A stretch of DNA of 64,000 bases from Amphritea sp. (GTDB lineage Bacteria > Pseudomonadota > Gammaproteobacteria > Pseudomonadales > Balneatricaceae), in contig NZ_JADGEW010000011.1 of the NCBI RefSeq assembly GCF_016744155.1, positions 1 to 64,000 of the forward strand, read 5' to 3'. This document shows, in pieces, positions 1-7,567 of this stretch. The first letter of the stretch is position 1. Every line of letters starts with the position of its first letter. The position numbers and the translations under genes were made by a program. The notes under the pieces are model-generated. The model did no database searches. It saw nothing but the letters and a program-made list of their open reading frames with translations, and was not told the origin of the DNA.

Positions 1-144
1 CAGCGTTTTATTCTGATCATGAAGGTTCGCAAATGGAGACTGTTGCCCTCTTTTTTACCTTGTCAGCACCGGACTGTAAACATAGCAGTTAGTTTTAACC
101 ATGCTGCTATCAGAGTAATATGCTGTTTTTCAAGGGGGATTTGT

Positions 145-894
145 GTGGATCTGATTAACTCTTTTAGTTTGTCATTCTGGTTATTGGCCGGGCTTGGCGT
201 GTTAATAACCGGTATTTCTAAGTCGGGTTTTGCCGGGGGAGTCGGGGTGATCAGTGTGCCACTGATGTCTCTCTATATCGGGCCGGTTCAGGCTGCCGCT
301 ATAATGTTACCGTTGCTGATTCTGATGGATTTTTTTAGCGTCCGTGCCTGGTGGCACAGTAAACGGGTTGATCTGTTAAAGATAATGTTGCCCGGAGCGG
401 TACTGGGCATTTTCACCGGGTATCTACTGTTTGATTATCTTAATGACGATATTCTCCGACTGTTGCTGGGGATTCTATCGATCTGCTTTGGTCTTTGGGG
501 ATTGCTCAATGGTTCGAAGTTAGGGCAGGGTGGCTCGCCTGTTGTGGGAGTTATCTCCAGTACCCTTGCGGGCTTCACCAGCTTTATTGCGCATGCGGGT
601 GGCCCTCCCATGAATTTCTATCTGATACCGATGAAACTGCCTCGAGAGCAATTTCTCGGTACGGCGGTTGTGTTTCTTGCCATTGTTAATCTGGTTAAGT
701 TGGTGGCCTATGGCGCGCTGGGGCAGATCAATACCGATAACCTGCTGGTTGGGCTAGTGCTGGCTCCGGTGGCCTGGATAGGTATCAAGTTAGGCCTGAT
801 TATCCACAAGATGCTGGATGATCAGCTTTTCTACCGAATTATTCTGATTATGCTTCTGATTGTCGGGATCAAACTGATTGCTGACGGTATCTGA
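145..894 (+). CDS. TauE/SafE-type sulfite exporter family permease
   Basis: This is an integral membrane protein of about 249 aa, with eight or so hydrophobic segments separated by short loops and an early Gly-rich stretch (GISKSGFAGGVGVI) typical of the TauE/SafE family. Members export sulfite, sulfonates or other small organic anions across the inner membrane; the substrate here cannot be read from sequence. I chose the GTG at 145 because AGGGGG lies about seven bases upstream and it begins just before the first membrane helix. An in-frame ATG at 19 would add 42 residues that do not look like family sequence. The gene stands alone before a CDGSH/glutamate-synthase gene. Confidence 0.8.
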   Translation: MDLINSFSLSFWLLAGLGVLITGISKSGFAGGVGVISVPLMSLYIGPVQAAAIMLPLLILMDFFSVRAWWHSKRVDLLKIMLPGAVLGIFTGYLLFDYLNDDILRLLLGILSICFGLWGLLNGSKLGQGGSPVVGVISSTLAGFTSFIAHAGGPPMNFYLIPMKLPREQFLGTAVVFLAIVNLVKLVAYGALGQINTDNLLVGLVLAPVAWIGIKLGLIIHKMLDDQLFYRIILIMLLIVGIKLIADGI

Positions 895-953
895 AGGCAG
901 TTTTTAAATCCTTCTTTAGTTCTTGTTTTAAATTCATTTTTTAGTTTTTTTTT

Positions 954-1014
954 AGCCCTTTATTAGAAAGGGCTGCTAGGATTAACTCACTAGTTATTTC
1001 GAAGGAGTGAGTTA
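954..1014 (+). promoter_or_regulatory. Two inverted repeats ahead of the CDGSH/glutamate-synthase gene
   Basis: AGCCCTTT (954-961) and AAAGGGCT (967-974) form a perfect 8-bp stem with a 5-nt loop. It is preceded, not followed, by a T-run, so it is not a canonical terminator. A second perfect 8-bp repeat, TAACTCAC (983-990) and GTGAGTTA (1007-1014), surrounds the Shine-Dalgarno AAGGAG and ends on the A of the start codon. If it folds in the mRNA it would partly mask the ribosome-binding site. The regulatory role is inference. Confidence 0.4.
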
Positions 1015-2558
1015 TGTCTGCAAAGCCTGTGGTCGCTGATAATAAACCAGTCAAAGTAAGTTTGAATAAGGGCGAAGAGTCTTACTTCTGTACCTGTGGT
1101 CGTTCATCGAAGCAACCTTTCTGTGATGGTTCACATGCGGGGACAGGATTTACCCCTAAAGCTTTTACAGCAGAGGAAACCGGTGATGCCTGGCTCTGTG
1201 CCTGCAAACATACGGCGAATGCCCCATTCTGTGATGGTACACATAAAAAATTTGATGCAACCGCTGTTGGCCAGGAAGGTCCGGGTATCATTGCTAGCGA
1301 CAATCAGGCCCCAGCTGCGGTAAATACGGCAGAGGAATCCACGGTCGAATTTATTCATCAACTGGCACAAGACGGAATAAAAGGAATAGGTTCTCATGGC
1401 CCTATGGGCGCGATGGGGGTTCCCCGTAATCTGCTGCCAGCCTGGGATGATATTCAGGTTATGGTTGCTCAGATGGCCCGTAAACCTTTACAAGAATCTG
1501 TGTCAGTAGGTACTTCTCTGATAATTGGCCCGGAAGCAAAGAAACCCTTAGAGCTGGATATACCCCTGTTTGTGTCGGATATGAGCTTCGGAGCGCTTTC
1601 AGAAGAGGCTAAAACGGCTCTGGCGAAAGGCGCTGAACTGGCAGGTACAGGCATCTGTTCAGGCGAAGGCGGTATGTTGCCAGAGGAGCAACTGGCAAAC
1701 TCCCGGTATTTCTACGAACTGGCCAGTGCTAAATTTGGCTATCGGGAAGAGCTATTAACCCAGGTACAAGCCTTTCATTTTAAAGGTGGGCAGGGGGCTA
1801 AAACAGGTACCGGTGGCCACCTTCCTGCCAGTAAAAACGTGGGTAAAATTTCTCAGGTGCGAGGGATTCCGGAAGGTCATGATGCCGTCTCTCCACCAAC
1901 ATTTGATGACCTGAATAATGTCGAAGATTTTGCGCGCTTCGCAGATAGGGTAAGGGAGATCAGCGGTGGTATTCCGATTGGCTTCAAACTCAGTGCAAAT
2001 CATATCGAGAGAGATGTTGAGTTCGCCATAAAAGCGGGGGCTGACTATATCATTCTTGATGGTCGTGGCGGCGGTACGGGGGCTGCGCCACTCCTATTTC
2101 GCGATCATATTAGTGTGCCGACGATACCTGCGTTAGCACGAGCCAGGCGTTGTCTGAATACCAATGGGGCCAGTGGACGAGTCACTCTGATCATTACCGG
2201 CGGGCTGAGGGTTCCTAGTGATTTTATAAAAGCGATGGCGCTGGGAGCGGATGGTATTGCGGTGGCAAATAGTGCAATGCAGTCAATCGGTTGTGTCGCT
2301 GCTCGCATCTGTAATACCAATAACTGTCCTGCTGGCATAGCAACCCAAAAAGCGGACCTGCGTCAGCGGCTGAATGTGGATAAGTCGGCCGCCCAGCTAG
2401 CTAACTTCATGACGGGGTCGGTTCATTTGATGCAAGTGATGGCCCGGGCTTGCGGCCATAATCACTTGAATCAGTTTGATATGGGAGATCTGGCAACCTG
2501 GAACCGGGATATGGCATACCTTTCAGGTGTGGCTTATGCCGGAACAACCCCTCTCTGA
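1014..2558 (+). CDS. FMN-binding glutamate synthase-family protein with N-terminal tandem CDGSH iron-sulfur domains
   Basis: The 514-aa protein begins with two CDGSH-type [2Fe-2S] motifs. Ligands are C26, C28, C37, H41 and C62, C64, C73, H77, each in C-x-C-x8-C-D-G-(S/T)-H spacing. From about residue 120 it is a glutamate synthase-type (beta/alpha)8 FMN barrel with an FMN-phosphate region GGRGGGTGAAPLLF and a Cys-rich cluster segment CVAARICNTNNCPAGIATQ like that of the GltB synthase domain. No amidotransferase domain is present. Such stand-alone domains probably act as flavin/Fe-S redox enzymes, but the substrate is unknown. The ATG at 1014 has a strong AAGGAG. The two-module architecture is seen directly; the electron-transfer role is inference. 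Confidence 0.85.
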   Translation: MSAKPVVADNKPVKVSLNKGEESYFCTCGRSSKQPFCDGSHAGTGFTPKAFTAEETGDAWLCACKHTANAPFCDGTHKKFDATAVGQEGPGIIASDNQAPAAVNTAEESTVEFIHQLAQDGIKGIGSHGPMGAMGVPRNLLPAWDDIQVMVAQMARKPLQESVSVGTSLIIGPEAKKPLELDIPLFVSDMSFGALSEEAKTALAKGAELAGTGICSGEGGMLPEEQLANSRYFYELASAKFGYREELLTQVQAFHFKGGQGAKTGTGGHLPASKNVGKISQVRGIPEGHDAVSPPTFDDLNNVEDFARFADRVREISGGIPIGFKLSANHIERDVEFAIKAGADYIILDGRGGGTGAAPLLFRDHISVPTIPALARARRCLNTNGASGRVTLIITGGLRVPSDFIKAMALGADGIAVANSAMQSIGCVAARICNTNNCPAGIATQKADLRQRLNVDKSAAQLANFMTGSVHLMQVMARACGHNHLNQFDMGDLATWNRDMAYLSGVAYAGTTPL

Positions 2559-2570
2559 TGAGAGGGGGGA

Positions 2571-3398
2571 TTAATCAGTTAGCGTACCCTGCTGATAATC
2601 CTGGATTGCCTGATCTATCTCGGCCTGGGTATTCATCACAAACGGGCCGTAGTGGGCAACCGGCTCTTGCAGGGGAATACCACTAAGCAATAGTGCGCCC
2701 GCACCACTGTCAGAACTGATCTGCAAAGCGGATTCTGCGGTGACCTTTGCCATCTGCTGTGCGCCCACTGTTTGCCCGTTTACTATCAGCTTCCCTTCGT
2801 AAACATAGAGTAGCAGTGTACGTTCTTCTGCCTGTTTCAGGTGAGTCTCGGCACCCGGCTTTAGGCAGATGTCCGCAACAGCGCCTTGTCCTGGCAGTTG
2901 TTGTAATGGCCCTGTAAATGTTTCTTTGGCAAAGGTGAACTGACCGCCGATCACTTTCAGCTCAGTGTTTCTTAACGGGTGCCATGGCAACTGATCACGG
3001 CCTACATCCTGCCAATCCGGGTCTTTCATTTTTAGGCTGGCGGGTAGGTTTAACCACAATTGAAAGCCGTGCATCAAACCATCTTTCTGCAATGGCATTT
3101 CCGAGTGAATAATCCCCCGGCCTGCTGACATCCATTGAGCTTCACCGCTCTGTACTCCGCCTTTATTACCCAGGTGGTCCTGATGTTCGAACCCACCATG
3201 ACGTATATAGGTCAGGGTTTCGATGCCCCGGTGTGGGTGAGCGGGAAAGCCTGCACCATAATCATCAGGGTTATCCGAGCGTATCTCATCCAGCATCAGG
3301 AAAGGGTCGAGTCCGTTATTTTGGAAACCATGTACACGCTGAATTTTGACGCCGGCACCATCAGAAGATGGGCGGCTTGGAATGATCTGAATACTCAT
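2571..3398 (-). CDS. Pirin family protein (cupin)
   Basis: This 275-aa bicupin matches the pirin family. The N-terminal half carries metal-ligand signatures HPHRGIETLTY and GRGIIHSEMP, and the C-terminal half is the usual pirin C domain. Bacterial pirins are metal-binding proteins, some with quercetin 2,3-dioxygenase activity and others acting as redox-responsive modulators of enzymes. It is divergent from a LysR regulator starting at 3581, and a glutathionyl-hydroquinone reductase follows that gene. The trio suggests a quinone/phenolic or electrophile response, though this is inference from neighbourhood. It ends 12 bp from the stop of the convergent CDGSH gene. Confidence 0.88.
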   Translation of the reverse strand: MSIQIIPSRPSSDGAGVKIQRVHGFQNNGLDPFLMLDEIRSDNPDDYGAGFPAHPHRGIETLTYIRHGGFEHQDHLGNKGGVQSGEAQWMSAGRGIIHSEMPLQKDGLMHGFQLWLNLPASLKMKDPDWQDVGRDQLPWHPLRNTELKVIGGQFTFAKETFTGPLQQLPGQGAVADICLKPGAETHLKQAEERTLLLYVYEGKLIVNGQTVGAQQMAKVTAESALQISSDSGAGALLLSGIPLQEPVAHYGPFVMNTQAEIDQAIQDYQQGTLTD

Positions 3399-3555
3399 AT
3401 CTGTTTCTCCTGCGGTTGAGTTAACAAGTGCCGCGTCTGATTTTCAATGGCCTCTATTGTTCTACAGGGGCTATGTTTCTTAGGTTCTGTTTCTCTATAG
3501 GATCTATATTATTCTTTTAATTCGAAATAAAAATCGGTATAAATCGGGTTATACA

Positions 3556-3570
3556 TTCTATTTTTTAGAA
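3556..3570. promoter_or_regulatory. Candidate LysR operator between pirin and lysR genes
   Basis: TTCTATTTTTTAGAA is a palindrome (TTCTA-N5-TAGAA) directly in front of the LysR start codon. Its reverse complement recurs, with 14 bases identical, at 4515-4528 on the far side of the same gene. Paired occurrence flanking the regulator supports an operator; binding is not demonstrated. Confidence 0.45.
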
Positions 3571-3580
3571 AGGACTTGCG

Positions 3581-4507
3581 ATGAAGGTCACCCTTGAACA
3601 GTGGCGGATGTTGAAAGCAGTGGTGGAACATGGTGGATTTGCTCATGCAGCAGAAGCGGTGCATAAGAGTCAGTCGAGTATTCACCATGCGATTCAGAAA
3701 ATGGAATCGATGTTGGATGTGAAGTTGCTTGAAGTAAAAGGGCGCAAGGCTCATCTGACCGATGCCGGGCGCTTATTGCTACAACGCGCCGAGCAGCTGT
3801 TGGAGTCTGCCGCCAACATTGACTCGTTAGCGGCCAGTTTGCATGCGGGGGTTGAGCCAGAGATCTCTATCGCTGTAGATCAGACCTTTCCCCCAGAGTA
3901 TATCAGCCAGGTACTCGAGCAGTTTGCTCATGAATATCCTAATACCCGAATTCAACTCTATGAAACGGTGCTCTCCGGTGCATCTGAAGCGCTGATACAG
4001 GGGCGGGTAGACCTGGCAATCGCCGGCGCCGGAGTCTCCCACTTTCTGGCGGAACCTTTGTTTGCGGTGGGCTTTATTGCGGTTGCTTCGCCGAAGCACC
4101 CACTGTTTAACAGTTGCAGTGAGGCTGAGCCATTAGTTATCGATGATCTGACCAATTTTCGTCAGCTGGTTACCCGGGATTCAGCGCTTGAACAGAATAT
4201 TGATTCCGGCTGGTTAAAAGCCGATCAGCGCTGGACCGTCAGTAACATCAGTACCGCAGTAGAAATGATCAGTCGGGGGATGGGCTTTGCCTGGGTGCCG
4301 GTAACGCGCATAAGAAGAGCGCTGGAACAGGGTGAACTGCAGCCGATTCCACTGCAAGCGGGTGGCAGCCGCAGCATGATGTTGCAGCTTTATTATGCCC
4401 GTCAGGACAGTATAGGCCCGGGTATAAAGCGTCTGACAGAGTTGCTACACGGATGTTGTGATGAAGATCGTTCTAAATATTCGAATACTATATCCGTAAT
4501 TAAGTGA
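3581..4507 (+). CDS. LysR family transcriptional regulator
   Basis: This 308-aa protein has a winged helix-turn-helix in residues 1-60 (LKAVVEHGGFAHAAEAVHKS followed by a recognition helix with QSSIHHAI) and a LysR substrate-binding domain from about residue 90. It lies between a divergent pirin gene and a downstream co-oriented glutathionyl-hydroquinone reductase gene, and is probably their regulator. A 14-bp palindromic motif shared by the two flanking intergenic regions (3556-3570 and 4515-4528) is a candidate binding site. The ATG at 3581 follows AAAGGA. The inducer is unknown. Confidence 0.9.
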   Translation: MKVTLEQWRMLKAVVEHGGFAHAAEAVHKSQSSIHHAIQKMESMLDVKLLEVKGRKAHLTDAGRLLLQRAEQLLESAANIDSLAASLHAGVEPEISIAVDQTFPPEYISQVLEQFAHEYPNTRIQLYETVLSGASEALIQGRVDLAIAGAGVSHFLAEPLFAVGFIAVASPKHPLFNSCSEAEPLVIDDLTNFRQLVTRDSALEQNIDSGWLKADQRWTVSNISTAVEMISRGMGFAWVPVTRIRRALEQGELQPIPLQAGGSRSMMLQLYYARQDSIGPGIKRLTELLHGCCDEDRSKYSNTISVIK

Positions 4508-4514
4508 TTTTTAA

Positions 4515-4528
4515 TCTAAAAAATAGAA
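4515..4528. promoter_or_regulatory. Second copy of the candidate LysR operator
   Basis: TCTAAAAAATAGAA is the reverse complement of the core of the palindrome at 3556-3570. It lies between the lysR stop and the glutathionyl-hydroquinone reductase start at 4610. The role as operator is inferred from the repetition and position. Confidence 0.4.
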
Positions 4529-4609
4529 ATTAATATGGAGCCATAAAGTAGCAAACACTAATTAGATAAGTGCTACTAGTAAGCGCTGTTAGTAAGCACA
4601 GAGGATTCA

Positions 4610-5590
4610 ATGATGGGACTGTTAATCGAAGGCAAGTGGCATGACCAATGGTACGAAACTAAAAGCTCTCAAGGTGAGTTTGTTCGTGATCAGTCGGGGT
4701 TTCGTCACTGGGTGACCGTTGACGGCAGCCCAGGTCCTTCCGGTGAAGGTGGTTTTAAAGCTGAGCCCGGTCGCTATCATCTGTATGTTTCTCTGGCTTG
4801 CCCCTGGGCGCACAGAACCCTTATTTTCAGAAAGCTTAAGGGGCTAGAAGAGCTGATTACTGTTTCAGTGGTGAGTCCGGATATGTTAGAGCAGGGCTGG
4901 AGTTTTGATACTGAAACGGGCTCTACGGGCGATGCGCTTTACGCGGCTGACTTTATGCACCAGATCTATAGTCGGGCAAAAGACGATTATACCGGTCGGG
5001 TCACCGTGCCAGTGCTGTGGGACAAACAGCAACAGACGATTGTCAGTAATGAGTCCTCAGAAATTATCCGCATGTTTAATTCCGCCTTTGATGACCTAAC
5101 CGGAAATCGATCTGATTATTGGCCCAAGCCTCTTCGTGATGAGATCGAAGAGCTGAATAGCTGGATCTATGACGGCGTTAATAACGGTGTTTATCGGGCA
5201 GGCTTTGCAACAACCCAGGAGGCCTATGAACATAATGTCAAAGACCTGTTTACCAGCCTTGAGCGGATAGAAGCTATTTTGTCACAGCAGCGCTATCTGG
5301 CCGGGGCTGTTTTGACCGAAGCCGATTGGAGACTGTTCACCACACTGATCCGTTTCGATGCGGTCTATCATGGCCACTTTAAGTGCAACCTGAAACAGCT
5401 GCGCGAGTATCCCAATATATCCGGCTATATCCGTGAACTGTATCAAATCGAAGGGGTCGCTCAGACGGTTGATATGGTGCATATCAAGCAGCATTACTAT
5501 GGCAGCCACCATATGATCAACCCCACTCAGATTGTACCGCTGGGGCCTGAACTAGATTTTGATTCTCCCCATGGGCGGGATGCTTTATAA
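4610..5590 (+). CDS. Glutathionyl-hydroquinone reductase (omega/xi-class glutathione transferase, YqjG-like)
   Basis: The 326-aa protein has the xi-class GST architecture. An N-terminal extension precedes a thioredoxin-like domain with catalytic Cys64 in the ACPWAHR motif, followed by an all-helical C-terminal domain (about residues 170-310). Family enzymes reduce glutathionyl-hydroquinones to hydroquinones using glutathione, in the cytosol. Length matches the family norm of roughly 320-330 aa. AGAGGA precedes the tandem ATGATG start, so 4610 and 4613 are both possible. Adjacent pirin and LysR genes and the shared candidate operator suggest a quinone-response regulon. Confidence 0.9.
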   Translation: MMGLLIEGKWHDQWYETKSSQGEFVRDQSGFRHWVTVDGSPGPSGEGGFKAEPGRYHLYVSLACPWAHRTLIFRKLKGLEELITVSVVSPDMLEQGWSFDTETGSTGDALYAADFMHQIYSRAKDDYTGRVTVPVLWDKQQQTIVSNESSEIIRMFNSAFDDLTGNRSDYWPKPLRDEIEELNSWIYDGVNNGVYRAGFATTQEAYEHNVKDLFTSLERIEAILSQQRYLAGAVLTEADWRLFTTLIRFDAVYHGHFKCNLKQLREYPNISGYIRELYQIEGVAQTVDMVHIKQHYYGSHHMINPTQIVPLGPELDFDSPHGRDAL

Positions 5591-5636
5591 CTGATAGTCT
5601 ATCTGTCAGTCAGAATAATTGTCTCGGAGGTAAGGT

Positions 5637-6068
5637 ATGACAGGAACAGGAAAGAGAGTTCTCGCGGGAACTTTACTACTGGCTGTTACCTCTTTGACTC
5701 AGGCCGCGGAAGAGAGTCGTGAGCTGGTTCAGCTACCGGAGATGATGCAACAGCATATGATGTCTAATATGCGTGATCATCTTGTGGCGATTAATGAAAT
5801 AATGCTGAGCATCGCCAGCGATGATCTGGACCGGGCTGCTGATATAGCCGAGAACCGACTTGGGATGAGCTCGCTTGAGTCCCATGGGGCGAGCCATCTG
5901 GCTAAATTCATGCCGGAAGATATGCGCAGCAAAGGCACTGCGATGCATCGGGCTGCGAGTCGTTTTGCGCTAACAGCACAGGAGGGCGAACCGCTGCCCG
6001 CTTACCGTGCGCTAACGGCGGTGACAACCGCCTGTGTTACCTGTCATTCATCTTATCGGATTCGTTAG
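5637..6068 (+). CDS. Exported cytochrome c'-like haem protein
   Basis: This 143-aa protein has a Sec signal peptide (residues 1-23, ending TQAAEE), a mostly helical body and a single c-type haem motif CVTCH at residues 133-137, eleven residues from the C terminus. A haem site at the end of a four-helix bundle is the hallmark of class II (cytochrome c') proteins, though overall divergence makes the exact subfamily uncertain. It would be periplasmic. A strong GGAGGTAAGG precedes the ATG. It shares a bidirectional terminator with the convergent symporter gene. Confidence 0.65.
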   Translation: MTGTGKRVLAGTLLLAVTSLTQAAEESRELVQLPEMMQQHMMSNMRDHLVAINEIMLSIASDDLDRAADIAENRLGMSSLESHGASHLAKFMPEDMRSKGTAMHRAASRFALTAQEGEPLPAYRALTAVTTACVTCHSSYRIR

Positions 6069-6108
6069 CGAATCTTCTGTTCCCCAGTTTTTTTTCCCAG
6101 CCTGAACC

Positions 6109-6135
6109 AAAAAAAGCCCCCTGAGGGGCTTTTTT
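6109..6135. terminator. Bidirectional rho-independent terminator
   Basis: GCCCC-CTGA-GGGGC is flanked by an A-run on the left and a T-run on the right, so it can end transcription of the cytochrome c'-like gene from the left and the symporter gene from the right. Confidence 0.85.
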
Positions 6136-6187
6136 ACTGCGTTAGCTATCTGTGCTAATTATTTGTGCTAGTTATTTGTTCGTAGAA

Positions 6188-7507
6188 TCAGATTCTAGCA
6201 GTATGAATCTCAGTTGCAGATTCAGGCTGAGACTGTGTCTCTGATGATGACCTATTATAAACTGATTCGTCTAATTCGTTTTCGCTCTTGGCGACAAGAA
6301 TTGAGACCATAAGGTCGCCACAGACATTCACACTGGTTCTTGCCATATCCAGAATACGATCGATACCGGCAACGATGGCCAGACCTTCGAGTGGCAAGCC
6401 GACAGTAGTAAGTACCAGAGACAGCATGATCAGACCCGCGCCCGGAACACCGGCGGTGCCGATTGATGCGAGAGTGGACGTCATGATGATGAGTAAGTAA
6501 TCAGAGAAAGCCAGATCAATACCAAAGGCCTGTGCGATGAATAGTGCGCAAACACCCTGGTACAGAGCGGTACCGTCCATATTGATTGTTGCGCCAAGAG
6601 GCAGAACAAAGCTGGATATGCCTTTAGACACCCCCATCTCTTCACGAGATGCTTTTATGGTGGCCGGTAGCGAGCCAGAACTGCTGGTGGTGGTAAAGGC
6701 AACAGCGGCAGGGTTCAGTAGCCCTTTCATGTATCGGACAGGGTTGAGCCGTCCCAGCGTGCTGATTAAACCCGTGTAGAAAACCAATACGTGAATCAGA
6801 CAACCGAGATAGACCACGGCAATAACTTTAATCAGTGGTAGCAGAATATCCATTCCGTATTTGCCAGCAACCCATGCCATCAGACCAAACACACCGTAAG
6901 GGGCGAGCTTCATTACCATTTCGGTCAATTTATACATCGCTTCAGCAAGGCTTTCGAACAGCTTAATAGCCGGTTCTGCTTTCTCTCCGCTAAGGGTAAG
7001 TGCGATACCCAGACCTAAAGCAAATACGATGATCTGCAGGATGTTTCCGGCAGCCAGGGCGCCCACTGGATTTTTCGGAATCATATTCAGCAGCGTTTGT
7101 ACCAGCGTAGGCGCTTCTTTTCCGACAGCAACCGCGTCGGTTACCACCATGTTTAGCCCTTCTCCCGGAGTCAGGACAGTGGCCAGGCCAAGTCCAATAC
7201 TAATGGCGATGGCGGTAGTGCCCATATAAAGCAGAACCGCTTTTACACCGATTCGTCCCATCTTTCGGGTGTCTTGCATGGAGGTTACACCGACAACCAG
7301 TGAACAGAAAACCAGCGGTACAATCAGCATTTTGATAGCGTTTATGAACAGCGTGCCGATAGGTTTTAACATCTCAGCCTCTGGTCCCATGATGGCGCCA
7401 GCGGCGACACCGAGAACCATACCGACCAATATCTTTTTCCACAGTGCCAGTCCGCTCCAGAATCCGGGGCGGCTTTTGTTTGTCATTGTAGGTTGCATAA
7501 CACTCAT
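6188..7507 (-). CDS. Dicarboxylate/amino acid:cation symporter (DAACS family, GltP/DctA-like)
   Basis: This 439-aa membrane transporter has the DAACS fold, with the serine-rich re-entrant loop AFTTTSSSGSLPATI, the NMDGTALYQG motif and the second hairpin with GTAGVPGAG. These residues form the sodium/proton and carboxylate binding sites. Substrates in the family are C4-dicarboxylates, glutamate or aspartate. It lies 60 bp downstream of aspA on the same strand and is probably co-transcribed, which points to aspartate or glutamate uptake feeding aspartase. AGGATGAG precedes the start codon. Confidence 0.9.
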   Translation of the reverse strand: MSVMQPTMTNKSRPGFWSGLALWKKILVGMVLGVAAGAIMGPEAEMLKPIGTLFINAIKMLIVPLVFCSLVVGVTSMQDTRKMGRIGVKAVLLYMGTTAIAISIGLGLATVLTPGEGLNMVVTDAVAVGKEAPTLVQTLLNMIPKNPVGALAAGNILQIIVFALGLGIALTLSGEKAEPAIKLFESLAEAMYKLTEMVMKLAPYGVFGLMAWVAGKYGMDILLPLIKVIAVVYLGCLIHVLVFYTGLISTLGRLNPVRYMKGLLNPAAVAFTTTSSSGSLPATIKASREEMGVSKGISSFVLPLGATINMDGTALYQGVCALFIAQAFGIDLAFSDYLLIIMTSTLASIGTAGVPGAGLIMLSLVLTTVGLPLEGLAIVAGIDRILDMARTSVNVCGDLMVSILVAKSENELDESVYNRSSSETQSQPESATEIHTARI

Positions 7508-7567
7508 CCTTCTATAGTTGTTTTTATACCCGTATCGGGCTTCAGGGTTGGGGTAAAACGTGAGTCA

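Noticed and set aside
145-894. Use of ATG at 19 as the start of the TauE-type gene
   Set aside because: The extra 42 residues do not look like family sequence, whereas GTG at 145 has a good ribosome-binding site.
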